From Lentisphaeria bacterium (GTDB lineage Bacteria > Verrucomicrobiota > Lentisphaeria > Victivallales > UBA1829), in contig JAFXYP010000080.1 in NCBI GenBank assembly GCA_017541665.1, positions 1-32,512 of the forward strand: a stretch of 32,512 nucleotides of DNA. The letters are read 5' to 3'. The notes below the pieces were generated by a model, which made no database searches, had not been told where the DNA came from, and saw only the letters and a list, made by a program, of their open reading frames with translations. Both the position numbers and the translations under genes were made by a program. This document shows positions 7,031 to 14,300 of this stretch, piece after piece (within the stretch, counting starts at the first letter, position 1; every line of letters begins with the position of its first letter).

Positions 7031-9013
7031 TCAGAAGCGGATGACGGTCATGGTGTTGGCGGGGAGGTTCACGACGAACTTCTCGCCGAGGCGGATGTAG
7101 TTATGGGTGAGGCTGTAGTCCTTTCCGGTGAAGGTCGGGCCGGTGAGGACGGTGCGTTCGGCTGAGGCGGGGATGCCCTTGGCGTTGTCCAGCGTCACGG
7201 TGACGGAGACGGGACGGTCGAGCGTGTTGACGTACTTCAGGACGACGTCGCCGTCATCGGTGCGGACGGCGGAGGCGGCGACCCGGAGAGCCTGGCGGCG
7301 GTCGAGTGCGTTGCCGAAGTCAAGGGTATTCCTGATGTAGTCGGTCCCGGCGTTTGTTCCGAAGAGCTTCTGGACCTCATAGGTCGTGGTCTTGTCGATT
7401 TTCGTGTTCGAGAAGTAGATCATGTTCGGGGTCCACTGCATGTGGCCGTGCTTGCCGAGGAGCGGCGCATAGGAGGACATCAGGACGACGTCGCCGTTGC
7501 GCTCGACGCCGGTCAGGAAGATGGCCTCGTCGAGGGCGGTCTCGATGGTGTTCGGGCGCGGATTGCCCCTTGCGTGGGCGGCGTATTCGCCGGCGTAGAC
7601 CTTCGGGCCTTTGCGGTCGTAGTTGTCGTAGCGGTGCTGCGCGCTGTTCACGAACCAGTTCGGATCCCTGTAGAAGTGCTCGTCGACGATCGGGACGTTC
7701 TCCTGGCGCGCGAATTTCCAGCCCTCGTCGAAGTCGCCGCCGTCCGCGCCGGGGCCGACCGTGCCGACCACGACGATCTCGGGATGCTTGGCCTTGAGGG
7801 CGTCGTTGACCATTTTGAAACGGACTTCGAAGGCGCTGGAGATCTGCTCCTCGTTGCCGAGGCCGATATACTTCAGGCCGAACGGCTTCGGATGGCCCAT
7901 CTTCGCGCGGAGGGCGCCCCACTTGGTGGAGGTGTCGCCGTTGGCGAATTCGACGAGGTCGACGGCGTCCTGGACGATGCGGTCCATCTGGTCCATCGGG
8001 ACGGCCTGCTGGCGGCCGGCGAACTGGCAGTCGACGCCGACGGTGATGATCGGGAGCGCGTAGGCGCCGATGTCCTCGCAGAACTGCATGTATTCGAAGT
8101 AGCCGAGGCCGCGGGTCTGGTGGTAGCCCCAGCGGTTCTTGATCGGCTTGCGTTCTTCAAGCGCGCCGACGGAATCCTTCCAGTAGTAGCAGTCGTCCTG
8201 CCAGCTGTTGCCGTGCGCCACGCAGCCGCCGGGGAAGCGCACGAACTGCGGCTTCAGGTCGGCGAGCGTCTGGGCGAGGTCCTTGCGGAGGCCGTTCTTG
8301 CGGCCCATGAAGGTATCCTGCGGGAAGAGGGAGACCATGTCGACGGCGGCCGCGGCATTGGCGGTGAGGGGCTTCAGGTAGAACTTGCCGCAGGCGTCGG
8401 CGGCGGAGTTGCCGTTGGAGGCGGTGAGGACGACGGAGAGCTTGTCCCACGTCTTGGACTTCACGTCGATCGTCTTGGAGTCGAGGACGTCGCCGGTGTC
8501 GGAGAGCAGGCCGACTTCGATCTTGACGGGCGTGTCGCCCTGCTGGCGCGCGAACATGGAGAAGTCGTATTTCGCGCCCTTTTCGTAGCGGAAGCCGTCG
8601 AATCCGACGTTGACGAGGCGCGGGCCAACCGCGTCGACGGAGATCACGCCGTAGTGCGGATTGTTCGCGTGGATCGGGTCGGTGGTGGCGATGTCGAATT
8701 TCATGCCCTGGCCGTCGACGGTCCAGAACGTCTTCGCATTCCATCCGCCCGCGTCCGCCGGGGTGCACTCGAAGTCGCGGTTCGCCACGAGTTCGGCATA
8801 CAGGCCGCCGTCCGCGCCGTAGTTGATGTCCTCGAAGAAGATGCCGAACATGGTGTCGGAGATCTTCAGCGTGTCGGACATGTTCACGGTCATCGTGCCT
8901 TTGGTCTCGGCTTCGGGATCGGGATCCGGGACGGGGAGGGAGTTGCAGGCGGCTGCCCCGAGGGCGATGGCGGCCAGTGCGAGGAGCATGCTTCCGGTCG
9001 TTTTACGGTTCAT
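7031..9013 (-). CDS. GH51-type alpha-L-arabinofuranosidase lipoprotein
   Basis: The 660-aa product releases arabinose side chains from arabinoxylan or arabinan. The N-terminus (MNRKTTGSMLLALAAIALGAAAC) is a lipoprotein signal with the lipid-bearing Cys at residue 23, so the enzyme should be envelope-anchored. After a carbohydrate-binding-like beta region (about 50-230) comes the (beta/alpha)8 barrel with RFPGGC (259-264). The acid/base Glu388 lies in GNEEQ and the nucleophile Glu476 in AGEYA, followed by the C-terminal beta domain. Size and motif order fit GH51. The ATG at 9013 has AAGGAA upstream and gives the signal peptide; the longer frame starts at or before the predicted transcript start. 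Promoter at 9091-9118, terminator at 6937-6995, so likely monocistronic. Confidence 0.88.
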   Translation of the reverse strand: MNRKTTGSMLLALAAIALGAAACNSLPVPDPDPEAETKGTMTVNMSDTLKISDTMFGIFFEDINYGADGGLYAELVANRDFECTPADAGGWNAKTFWTVDGQGMKFDIATTDPIHANNPHYGVISVDAVGPRLVNVGFDGFRYEKGAKYDFSMFARQQGDTPVKIEVGLLSDTGDVLDSKTIDVKSKTWDKLSVVLTASNGNSAADACGKFYLKPLTANAAAAVDMVSLFPQDTFMGRKNGLRKDLAQTLADLKPQFVRFPGGCVAHGNSWQDDCYYWKDSVGALEERKPIKNRWGYHQTRGLGYFEYMQFCEDIGAYALPIITVGVDCQFAGRQQAVPMDQMDRIVQDAVDLVEFANGDTSTKWGALRAKMGHPKPFGLKYIGLGNEEQISSAFEVRFKMVNDALKAKHPEIVVVGTVGPGADGGDFDEGWKFARQENVPIVDEHFYRDPNWFVNSAQHRYDNYDRKGPKVYAGEYAAHARGNPRPNTIETALDEAIFLTGVERNGDVVLMSSYAPLLGKHGHMQWTPNMIYFSNTKIDKTTTYEVQKLFGTNAGTDYIRNTLDFGNALDRRQALRVAASAVRTDDGDVVLKYVNTLDRPVSVTVTLDNAKGIPASAERTVLTGPTFTGKDYSLTHNYIRLGEKFVVNLPANTMTVIRF

Positions 9014-9090
9014 GGGGGGTGTTTCCTTGGAGTTGGTTGTTTCGGGCTTGGCCCGGTATTGTTTTCGGTGCAAATGTCCTGTCAAAGGTA

Positions 9091-9118
9091 AATATACACA
9101 CAAAAACAGCAGAATCAA
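9091..9118 (-). promoter_or_regulatory. Promoter of the arabinofuranosidase gene
   Basis: TTGATT (9118-9113) and TATATT (9096-9091) are 16 bp apart on the minus strand, about 70 bases before the ATG at 9013. Confidence 0.7.
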
Positions 9119-9137
9119 GCGGCAAAACGTAAAAAGC

Positions 9138-9671
9138 TCAATCTTTTAGTTCTGAAGCTTCCGCATCGGTGGAGAGGTTTGCTTCCGTGTCGGGAATGGG
9201 AGCTGCTTCCATGAGCTCGGAGACGGCCTGTGCCGCCTCGTTTTCGTTTTGCGCGGCCGGTCGGTGATTGAAGAGGAATCCGTAGGGAAGCAGGATCAGG
9301 ATCAGCAGAACGGTGACCATGGCCGCGCGCAGGACCGCCGCGGGGAGCCGGGACGGGAGCTCGCGGTTGGCTTCGAGGCGCTCGGACATTTCGTCCCACA
9401 GCAATCCGGGCAGCACGCCCGCGATCCCCGCCACGGGTTCGAACCACGTCCCGGCGATCTCTCTGTTCAGCCAGTCCGCCGTGTCCGCGAAGGGAGGCAG
9501 GCAAAGGAACGCGAACGCAAGCGCGGGAAACGTGCAGAGTATGCCCCACGGCATCAGCCACGGCAGCAGGGACGTGTATTCCTTCCGCACGGTGCGGCGC
9601 AGGGCCGCCGCCGCGGCCACGGATACGGCCGCCACGAAGAGCGTCGGGAAAAGGCATGGATGGATCGTCAT
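9138..9671 (-). CDS. Small membrane protein of unknown function
   Basis: I do not recognise this 177-aa protein. It shows hydrophobic segments at about 5-24, 37-60 and 111-134, and a weaker one at 77-93, so it should lie in the inner membrane with three or four spans. The C-terminal ~40 residues are acidic and Ala/Glu-rich (ending EASELKD) and probably cytoplasmic or disordered. The ATG at 9671 is preferred over a TTG at 9740, although neither has a strong ribosome binding site. A strong terminator-like hairpin (9739-9788) separates it from its nearest upstream promoter (9875-9902), so expression may depend on read-through or antitermination. Confidence 0.6.
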   Translation of the reverse strand: MTIHPCLFPTLFVAAVSVAAAAALRRTVRKEYTSLLPWLMPWGILCTFPALAFAFLCLPPFADTADWLNREIAGTWFEPVAGIAGVLPGLLWDEMSERLEANRELPSRLPAAVLRAAMVTVLLILILLPYGFLFNHRPAAQNENEAAQAVSELMEAAPIPDTEANLSTDAEASELKD

Positions 9672-9738
9672 GTTCGGCTTCTGTCCGGGGAGAGGGGCGG
9701 CGAGGCGGGGAAATGCCGTCGCGTTGATCGTTGAAGTC

Positions 9739-9788
9739 AAAAAAAGTGAGACAGCAGGGAAAAAGGGAGGGTAAAACCCTGCTGCCTC
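9739..9788 (-). terminator. Strong terminator hairpin ahead of the membrane-protein gene
   Basis: On the minus strand GAGGCAGCAGGG and CCCTGCTGTCTC form a 12-bp stem with one G-U pair, followed by ACTTTTTTT. It sits about 70 bases upstream of the ATG at 9671 and downstream of a separate promoter. It therefore behaves as an attenuator or as the end of a short RNA. Confidence 0.75.
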
Positions 9789-9874
9789 AGGAGTGCGGAA
9801 TTGTCTGGCGCTTTCCGTCCGCTGCCGAGGAGATCGCTTCGGTCGCGTTCACCGGGCGAAAACCGCCACCATAT

Positions 9875-9902
9875 ACTTTACGCTTTTTCCCGCGAAAATC
9901 AA
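9875..9902 (-). promoter_or_regulatory. Candidate promoter upstream of the hairpin leader
   Basis: TTGATT (9902-9897) and TAAAGT (9880-9875) are 16 bp apart on the minus strand. The -10 box matches four of six consensus positions. Confidence 0.5.
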
Positions 9903-9969
9903 GCCGTCCCCGGAAAAAAGCCGGAAAAATGCCCGACGGAATGGTGATGTCCCGTATGTGGAGGGCAGG

Positions 9970-10004
9970 AAAAAACCGTCCGGGCCGGGAAGGCTCGAAC
10001 GGTT
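9970..10004 (-). terminator. Intrinsic terminator of rpsD
   Basis: On the minus strand a 13-position stem (AACCGTTCGAGCC with GGCCCGGACGGTT, one mismatch) closes a 5-base loop and runs into a T-tract. It lies about 45 bases after the rpsD stop. Confidence 0.75.
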
Positions 10005-10048
10005 GAAGAAACAGAAGAATCTGTTGAAGAACAGATAAACTGTCAGGC

Positions 10049-10660
10049 TTAGCGTGCGTAGTATTCGACGACGCGCATGGACTCGACGGAGAAGGGGATC
10101 GCGTCGATGGTGGGCATGCTGACGAGCTTGATCTTGAGCTGTTCCTTGTCGACCTCGAAATAGGCCGGGGCCTCGGCGGTAACGGCCTTGGCGATCTCGG
10201 CGATCTTCGGGGACTTCTCGGCGTTGATGGAGATGACCTGGCCGGGCTTCACGATGTAGGAGGCGCGGTCGACGATCTTGCCGTCAACGAGGATATGGCG
10301 ATGGCTGACGAACTGCTTCGCGGCGAAGATGGTGGGTGCGAAACCGGCGTGGTAGACGATGCTGTCGAGGCGGGTTTCGATGCGCTGCATCATGATCTCG
10401 TTGGTCTTGCCTTCGATGCGCTTGGCATAGAGGTAGATGGCGCGGAGCTGGCTCTCGGTGAGCGCGTAGTGGGCTCTGAGTTTCTGCTTTTCGAGGAGCA
10501 TTTCGCCGTAGGCCGTGAGTTTCTTGCGGTGTGCGTTCTTGCCCTGGAGACCGGCGGCGTAGGTACGGGCGCGGCCCTTCACGGTGGGGCAGTTCGGCAT
10601 GTTCCAGATGCAGTAGCCGATGCGGCGGCAGATTTTGTGTTTTGCTTGACCTTGTTTCAT
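10049..10660 (-). CDS. rpsD: 30S ribosomal protein S4
   Basis: This 203-aa protein is a full-length S4, which binds 16S rRNA early in small-subunit assembly. The N-terminal part has Cys11, Cys17 and Cys24, suggesting a partial or variant zinc site. The central part has KLRAHYALTESQLR. The S4 RNA-binding domain (about 95-155) contains ETRLDSIVYHAGFAPTIFAAKQFVSH and the VDGKIVDRASY loop, and the C-terminus is typical. The ATG at 10660 follows GAAAGGA at suitable distance. The gene is alone here, not in the usual rpsM-rpsK-rpsD-rpoA cluster. It has its own promoter (10754-10781) with a leader of about 87 bases, where S4 autoregulation might act. Confidence 0.95.
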   Translation of the reverse strand: MKQGQAKHKICRRIGYCIWNMPNCPTVKGRARTYAAGLQGKNAHRKKLTAYGEMLLEKQKLRAHYALTESQLRAIYLYAKRIEGKTNEIMMQRIETRLDSIVYHAGFAPTIFAAKQFVSHRHILVDGKIVDRASYIVKPGQVISINAEKSPKIAEIAKAVTAEAPAYFEVDKEQLKIKLVSMPTIDAIPFSVESMRVVEYYAR

Positions 10661-10753
10661 CCCATGTATCCTTTCTGAAAGGGTTTGAGTAACAGTGCGG
10701 CAGGCGTCAAGCTCCAGTATCCCGGGGGCCTGCCGTACAAACGAAAGTCTTAT

Positions 10754-10781
10754 AATATACAGCCTTCCGCGGAAAAATCAA
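10754..10781 (-). promoter_or_regulatory. Promoter of rpsD
   Basis: TTGATT (10781-10776) and TATATT (10759-10754) are 16 bp apart on the minus strand. Confidence 0.7.
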
Positions 10782-10945
10782 ACCGGAATCGCAAAAAAAC
10801 ATGCTGCCGGACGGCGTTTGAGGCGGAGAAAACCGTCGCACCGACAGCGAGGAACCGTCGCAAAACGGCCCGAAACAAGGAGAAACGACCCGCCGCAAAC
10901 GGAATGCAAGGTGCAAAATGCAGGGAACGAAAGACGGAACGCGAC
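10782..10945. other. Intergenic stretch upstream of rpsD
   Basis: This lies between the divergent rpsD promoter and the ncRNA promoter. Open frames here have no ribosome binding site or recognisable motif, and I see no RNA structure. Confidence 0.4.
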
Positions 10946-10974
10946 TTGAAAACGCGCGGACGGAATGGTATAGT
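10946..10974 (+). promoter_or_regulatory. Promoter of a plus-strand small RNA
   Basis: TTGAAA (10946-10951) and TATAGT (10969-10974) are spaced exactly 17 bp. No coding sequence follows before the terminator at 11089-11120. Confidence 0.65.
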
Positions 10975-10980
10975 AGAGCC

Positions 10981-11120
10981 TCTTCCGCCGGGAGTCGCGG
11001 ACAGGGACTTGTCCCCGGCGCCTTTGATATCATCCCCCCGGAACGTTTTCTGCAAATGATATTCCGTTATGGCCGTAGGCGGCTGAACGCGGGGACCTTG
11101 AAATCCCCGCTACTTTTTTT
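10981..11120 (+). ncRNA. Candidate structured small RNA of about 140 nt
   Basis: The region starts a few bases after a good promoter and ends in a strong terminator, with no plausible gene inside. The transcript can fold into three elements. The first is a hairpin closed by GCCGGG/CCCGGC with an inner GACA/UGUC pair (about 10986-11019). The second is a stem ATATCAT/ATGATAT enclosing a C-rich loop (about 11027-11062). The third is the terminator stem GCGGGGA/TCCCCGC. The CCGCC near the 5' end could also pair with GGCGG at 11078-11082 to close the whole RNA. It lacks the conserved SRP RNA core and I could not match it to 6S, tmRNA or RNase P. Its last bases overlap the stop codon of the convergent 51-aa gene. 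Family unknown. Confidence 0.55.
11089..11120 (+). terminator. Intrinsic terminator of the small RNA
   Basis: GCGGGGA (11089-11095) and TCCCCGC (11104-11110) form a 7-bp stem with an 8-base loop, followed by TAC and seven Ts on the plus strand. Confidence 0.75.
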
Positions 11121-11265
11121 CTTCAAAAAAAATCGGATAAAAACGGATCCCGAGCTCATAAACGACCATGAAGATCAAGGCGAAGAAAGCGACATCCGAA
11201 AGATCGTTTTTGAACAAAAAATAAGTAAGCGCGGCAAGACCGACAATGGCAAAAATGTTTTTCAT
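11110..11265 (-). CDS. 51-aa small membrane protein
   Basis: This short gene has an excellent ribosome binding site, AAGGAGG six bases before the ATG at 11265. It encodes a hydrophobic 51-aa peptide. Residues 3-18 (NIFAIVGLAALTYFLF) and about 25-46 can each span a membrane, separated by a short polar KNDLSD turn. The C-terminus EEKK is charged. I do not recognise a family. The stop (11110-11112) lies inside the terminator of the convergent small RNA, so the two transcripts overlap at their 3' ends. A TGTATT -10 box with a weak TTGTTT -35 lies upstream (about 11289-11320). Initiation signals make it likely real; function unknown. Confidence 0.65.
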   Translation of the reverse strand: MKNIFAIVGLAALTYFLFKNDLSDVAFFALIFMVVYELGIRFYPIFFEEKK

Positions 11266-11373
11266 GTTCGCCTCCTTACCTGGTTTGGCATAATACAGCC
11301 TGGCAAAACATAAAAAAACAAGCGCGTTTTTTTGTTTTTTGGATGCGGATCATCAAAAAAAAGCGTTTTATGC

Positions 11374-11402
11374 TTGAAAGTTGCTCATTTTCCCATTATA
11401 TT
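11374..11402 (+). promoter_or_regulatory. Promoter of the flippase gene
   Basis: TTGAAA (11374-11379) and TATATT (11397-11402) are spaced 17 bp, about 58 bases before the ATG at 11460. Confidence 0.7.
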
Positions 11403-11459
11403 ATTTAAATTTTCTTAGTCAGGAGCGGTATCAAAGGCAAAGCGTACGGTTCGAAAAGA

Positions 11460-13019
11460 ATGAAGCTGGATTTGGTCAAAAACACGAAAAGGAATGTTGT
11501 TGCGGGGAGTATCAACCAGGTATTCCAGCTGCTGTTTCCGTTTCTGAACAGGACGCTTTTCCTTTTGCTGCTCGGCCCGGAGTATTTGGGGCTGAACGGG
11601 CTTTTTGCATCCATTCTCGGCGTCCTTCGCCTGGCGGAATTCGGTTTCGGTTCCGCGGTGGGATGCTCCATGTTCAAACTGGTTGCGAGGGATGACCGCG
11701 AGCAGATCTGTGCCTGCCTTCGGTTTTTCCGGACTCTTTACCATTGGGTCGGCATTTGCATCTTTGCTGCCGGGCTTTGCCTGCTGCCGTTCATCCGTCA
11801 CATCATCCACGGGGATGTGCCGCCTGGCATCAATATCCATGTGCTTTACCTGATTCATCTTATCAACACGGCCGCCGGGTATTTCTTTTTCGCCTATCGG
11901 GGCTGTATTCTGACGATCCATCATCGCGGAGATGTCCTTACCAACATCAACACGAGCATCTCCGTCGTGCAGTATATTACAGTGGCACTGATTCTGATAT
12001 TCACCCGTAGTTATTATTTCTATGTCATTGCCACGGTGATATTCACGGTCATATCCAATCTGCTGATCCTGTTTGAGACAAGGCGGCTTTTCCCGGATAT
12101 CGAACCGCACGGCGAACCGAGACGCTCGTTGCGGCATCGGATCCTCATGGATGCCAGGTCGGTTTTCCTGCACAAGATCGGCGCTGCGGTGCTGAATTCT
12201 TCCGACAACATCGTAATATCCTCTTTCCTCGGACTTGCGGCGATTGCGGTTTTCGGGAATTACAACTTCATACGCCTGACCGTCGCCGGTTTTGTCGGTA
12301 TCATGGCGAGGTCGATCCGGGCGGGAATCGGGAATCGGATTCACACCGACACGAGAGAAAACAACTTCGTGCTGTTCATAAGGCTTCACAGACTGTCGAT
12401 GATCGGGGCGGTCTGGAGCATGGCGATCATGGTCGCCCTTTACCAGCCGTTCATGCGGATTTGGACGAAAGACGACCCCGAGCTCATACGGCATCTTCTT
12501 ACTCCTTTGCTGATGGCGGCCTGTTTCTTCGTGCAGCAGGCGCGCCAAATGCTGCTGGTTTTCAAGGAGGCGGCCGACATTTGGCGCCAGGACCGCTGGA
12601 AACCGCTCTGTTCGGCGTGCCTGAACCTCGGATTGAACATACTGTTTGTCATCGTCTTCCCGGAAGGCTATAAGCTTGATGGCGTGATTCTTTCCACTGT
12701 TCTGGCAGTCTCGCTTGTCGATGCGCCATGGGAGACCTATATCATGTTTACCCGTTTTTTCAATGCCGCGCAGGCGCAGAGCTATTTGAAGTTGCAGGCA
12801 AGATTTCTTCTGATTGCGGTTCTGATGTCTGTCGCCGCGTGGTACGGGGCGAATGCCGTGCCGATCGAAGGCCTGTCCGGACTGCTGGCAAAAGGATGTG
12901 TCTCAGCCGTAATATCCGGGGGCATGACGCTGGCGATCTTCCATTCCGACATCAAAGCCCTGGCGGAAAGCCTTTTGAACAAAAACAGGGAAGCCCTGTT
13001 TCATCCGCCTCAGGAATGA
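11460..13019 (+). CDS. Wzx-like polysaccharide flippase (MOP superfamily)
   Basis: The 519-aa product is an integral membrane protein with about 12-14 predicted spans. It opens NTKRNVVAGSINQVFQLLFPFLNRTLFLLLLGPEYLGLNGLF, the typical start of Wzx/RfbX-type polysaccharide transporters, here seen as NxxR, the first helix and the GLNGLF loop. Such proteins flip undecaprenyl-linked oligosaccharide units across the inner membrane for O-antigen, capsule or exopolysaccharide. Charged cytoplasmic loops (for example RRLFPDIEPHGEPRRSLRHR) and the mid-protein DARSVFLHKIGAAVLNSSDNIVISSFLG match the family. It stands alone without glycosyltransferases, so the glycan cannot be named. The ribosome binding site is weak (GAAAAG), but a good promoter lies upstream. 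Confidence 0.82.
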   Translation: MKLDLVKNTKRNVVAGSINQVFQLLFPFLNRTLFLLLLGPEYLGLNGLFASILGVLRLAEFGFGSAVGCSMFKLVARDDREQICACLRFFRTLYHWVGICIFAAGLCLLPFIRHIIHGDVPPGINIHVLYLIHLINTAAGYFFFAYRGCILTIHHRGDVLTNINTSISVVQYITVALILIFTRSYYFYVIATVIFTVISNLLILFETRRLFPDIEPHGEPRRSLRHRILMDARSVFLHKIGAAVLNSSDNIVISSFLGLAAIAVFGNYNFIRLTVAGFVGIMARSIRAGIGNRIHTDTRENNFVLFIRLHRLSMIGAVWSMAIMVALYQPFMRIWTKDDPELIRHLLTPLLMAACFFVQQARQMLLVFKEAADIWRQDRWKPLCSACLNLGLNILFVIVFPEGYKLDGVILSTVLAVSLVDAPWETYIMFTRFFNAAQAQSYLKLQARFLLIAVLMSVAAWYGANAVPIEGLSGLLAKGCVSAVISGGMTLAIFHSDIKALAESLLNKNREALFHPPQE

Positions 13020-13136
13020 AGGATCCTTTCATCCGCTCTGTTTCCATGGCCTTTTTTGTCTGACGGGATATTTTGCCCTGCCGGATTCTTTGGAAAACCG
13101 GCGGAAAACAGTCTGATCCGAATAGCGGCATGACGG

Positions 13137-14300
13137 TCAGCAGCCCGGCATTTTGAGCTTTTTGGGCGGTGCCACGGTATAGCGGGTATAATCCGGGAGG
13201 TTCGGATCCCGCTTGAGGATGCGGTTCAGGACTTCGGTGCATTTCCCGCAGTGCGTGCAGTCGGCGGCGCAGCGTCCGGCGATCTTCCCTTCGCTCCATT
13301 CCTTCGGGAACGACTTGTTGTCGAATATCTTCGTGCGGATGAAGAAATGGAATCCGGGATCCAGGATATGGAGCAGATTTCCGTCGAAGGAGCCGGAGGT
13401 GTATGCCTTCAGGATCAGGTCGGGGAAATCCGCTTCGCGCGTGGAGAGCTTGAAGACGGAGACATACGGATCGTAGCGGTGCAGGTCCTCGGGGCGGATC
13501 CAGCTGGCCCGCAGGATCTCCTCGTATTTTTCCTCCAAAGCCAGGGAAGCGCACAGGGTCGGCTGCATGCCGATGTGGATCATTTCCTCGTGGATATGCG
13601 TGAAGGTGTGTGCCAGCAGGGTCTCGTGGAACGTCTGCCAGGGGCAGTAGCGCAGGCATCCGCTGTTCGCCAGCATGCAGATCTTCTTGCCGTTCTTTTT
13701 TCCCCAGTCGGCAAACACCTTCATCGTCGGCAGGTCGCGCTGGACGTCGCGGCAGACATAGAACGAATCGAATTCGCGGGAGACGTATTCCATCGCGAGC
13801 GTGGAGTTCAATCTCATGTTCACGCTGGCACGGCAGTCAAAGTCCGCTTTGTATTGTTTTGCGACGACTGCGATGAACGGGGATGTGGTGGTGATGATGT
13901 CCGGCAGGATGCCGGCTTTTTCCATGATTTCGAGATTGGCGAAGAGATCCTGCCTCTGCTCGTTCGTAAACGCCTTGTCTCCGTAGCAGGTCGCATTCAC
14001 CAGCAGGTCCAGCCCCATTCCCTTCGACCGGCAGAACCGCATGTCGTCGATGATCTGTTCCCGGAGGGGGGCCGGGTCGCCGTGGAGTTCGCGGGCGGAG
14101 AGCAGGCCCGGCCATGGGAAATAGACTTCCTGAAGGAACGGCGCGTATTGTTCCGCGAGGTCGCGAAACGAGAATCCGCAACGGATCCCGAAGAAATACC
14201 CGAATGCGAATTTCCGCCTGTTGTTGCGCATGCCGGTTTCCGGCTTGTGCCCGGACGCCGGGGCGGGATTCGGGTTCGAATTGGCGGTTGGCCGGTTCAT
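13137..14300 (-). CDS. U32-like Fe-S protein, second of a tandem pair
   Basis: This 387-aa protein is a paralogue of the gene before it. It resembles the TIM-barrel U32 family (UbiU/UbiV/YhbU type), many members of which carry a 4Fe-4S cluster and act in RNA or quinone modification rather than proteolysis. Visible blocks are FPWPGL (61-66), NATCYG (102-107), TTTSP, RASVNMR (157-163), CRDVQRDLP (183-191), MLANSGCLRYCPWQ with Cys215 and Cys219, and CAADCTHCGKC (Cys344/348/351/354), a ferredoxin-like motif at the C-terminus. Its ATG overlaps the upstream stop (ATGA), and AAAGGA precedes it within the upstream gene, so the pair is translationally coupled. The first 23 residues (Asn/Pro-rich) look disordered. 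Family assignment is moderate; substrate unknown. Confidence 0.6.
   Translation of the reverse strand: MNRPTANSNPNPAPASGHKPETGMRNNRRKFAFGYFFGIRCGFSFRDLAEQYAPFLQEVYFPWPGLLSARELHGDPAPLREQIIDDMRFCRSKGMGLDLLVNATCYGDKAFTNEQRQDLFANLEIMEKAGILPDIITTTSPFIAVVAKQYKADFDCRASVNMRLNSTLAMEYVSREFDSFYVCRDVQRDLPTMKVFADWGKKNGKKICMLANSGCLRYCPWQTFHETLLAHTFTHIHEEMIHIGMQPTLCASLALEEKYEEILRASWIRPEDLHRYDPYVSVFKLSTREADFPDLILKAYTSGSFDGNLLHILDPGFHFFIRTKIFDNKSFPKEWSEGKIAGRCAADCTHCGKCTEVLNRILKRDPNLPDYTRYTVAPPKKLKMPGC

Larger units (their letters stand above)
9789..10048 (-). other. Leader or relic between S4 and the membrane-protein gene
   Basis: No intact gene is present. On the minus strand a promoter candidate (9875-9902) would start a transcript of about 130 bases ending at the terminator 9739-9788. 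Within it, about 9868-9798 reads in two adjacent frames as VAVFAR then VNATEAISSAADGKRQ. This resembles the C-terminal FAD/NAD motif (VFAxGD...EAI..GK) of GltD-like oxidoreductases with a frameshift. It could be an oxidoreductase relic, or a coincidence within a structured leader. Confidence 0.3.

Noticed and set aside
10981..11120. SRP (4.5S) RNA gene
   Set aside because: The conserved apical GGUCAGG...GGAAGCAGC core is absent.
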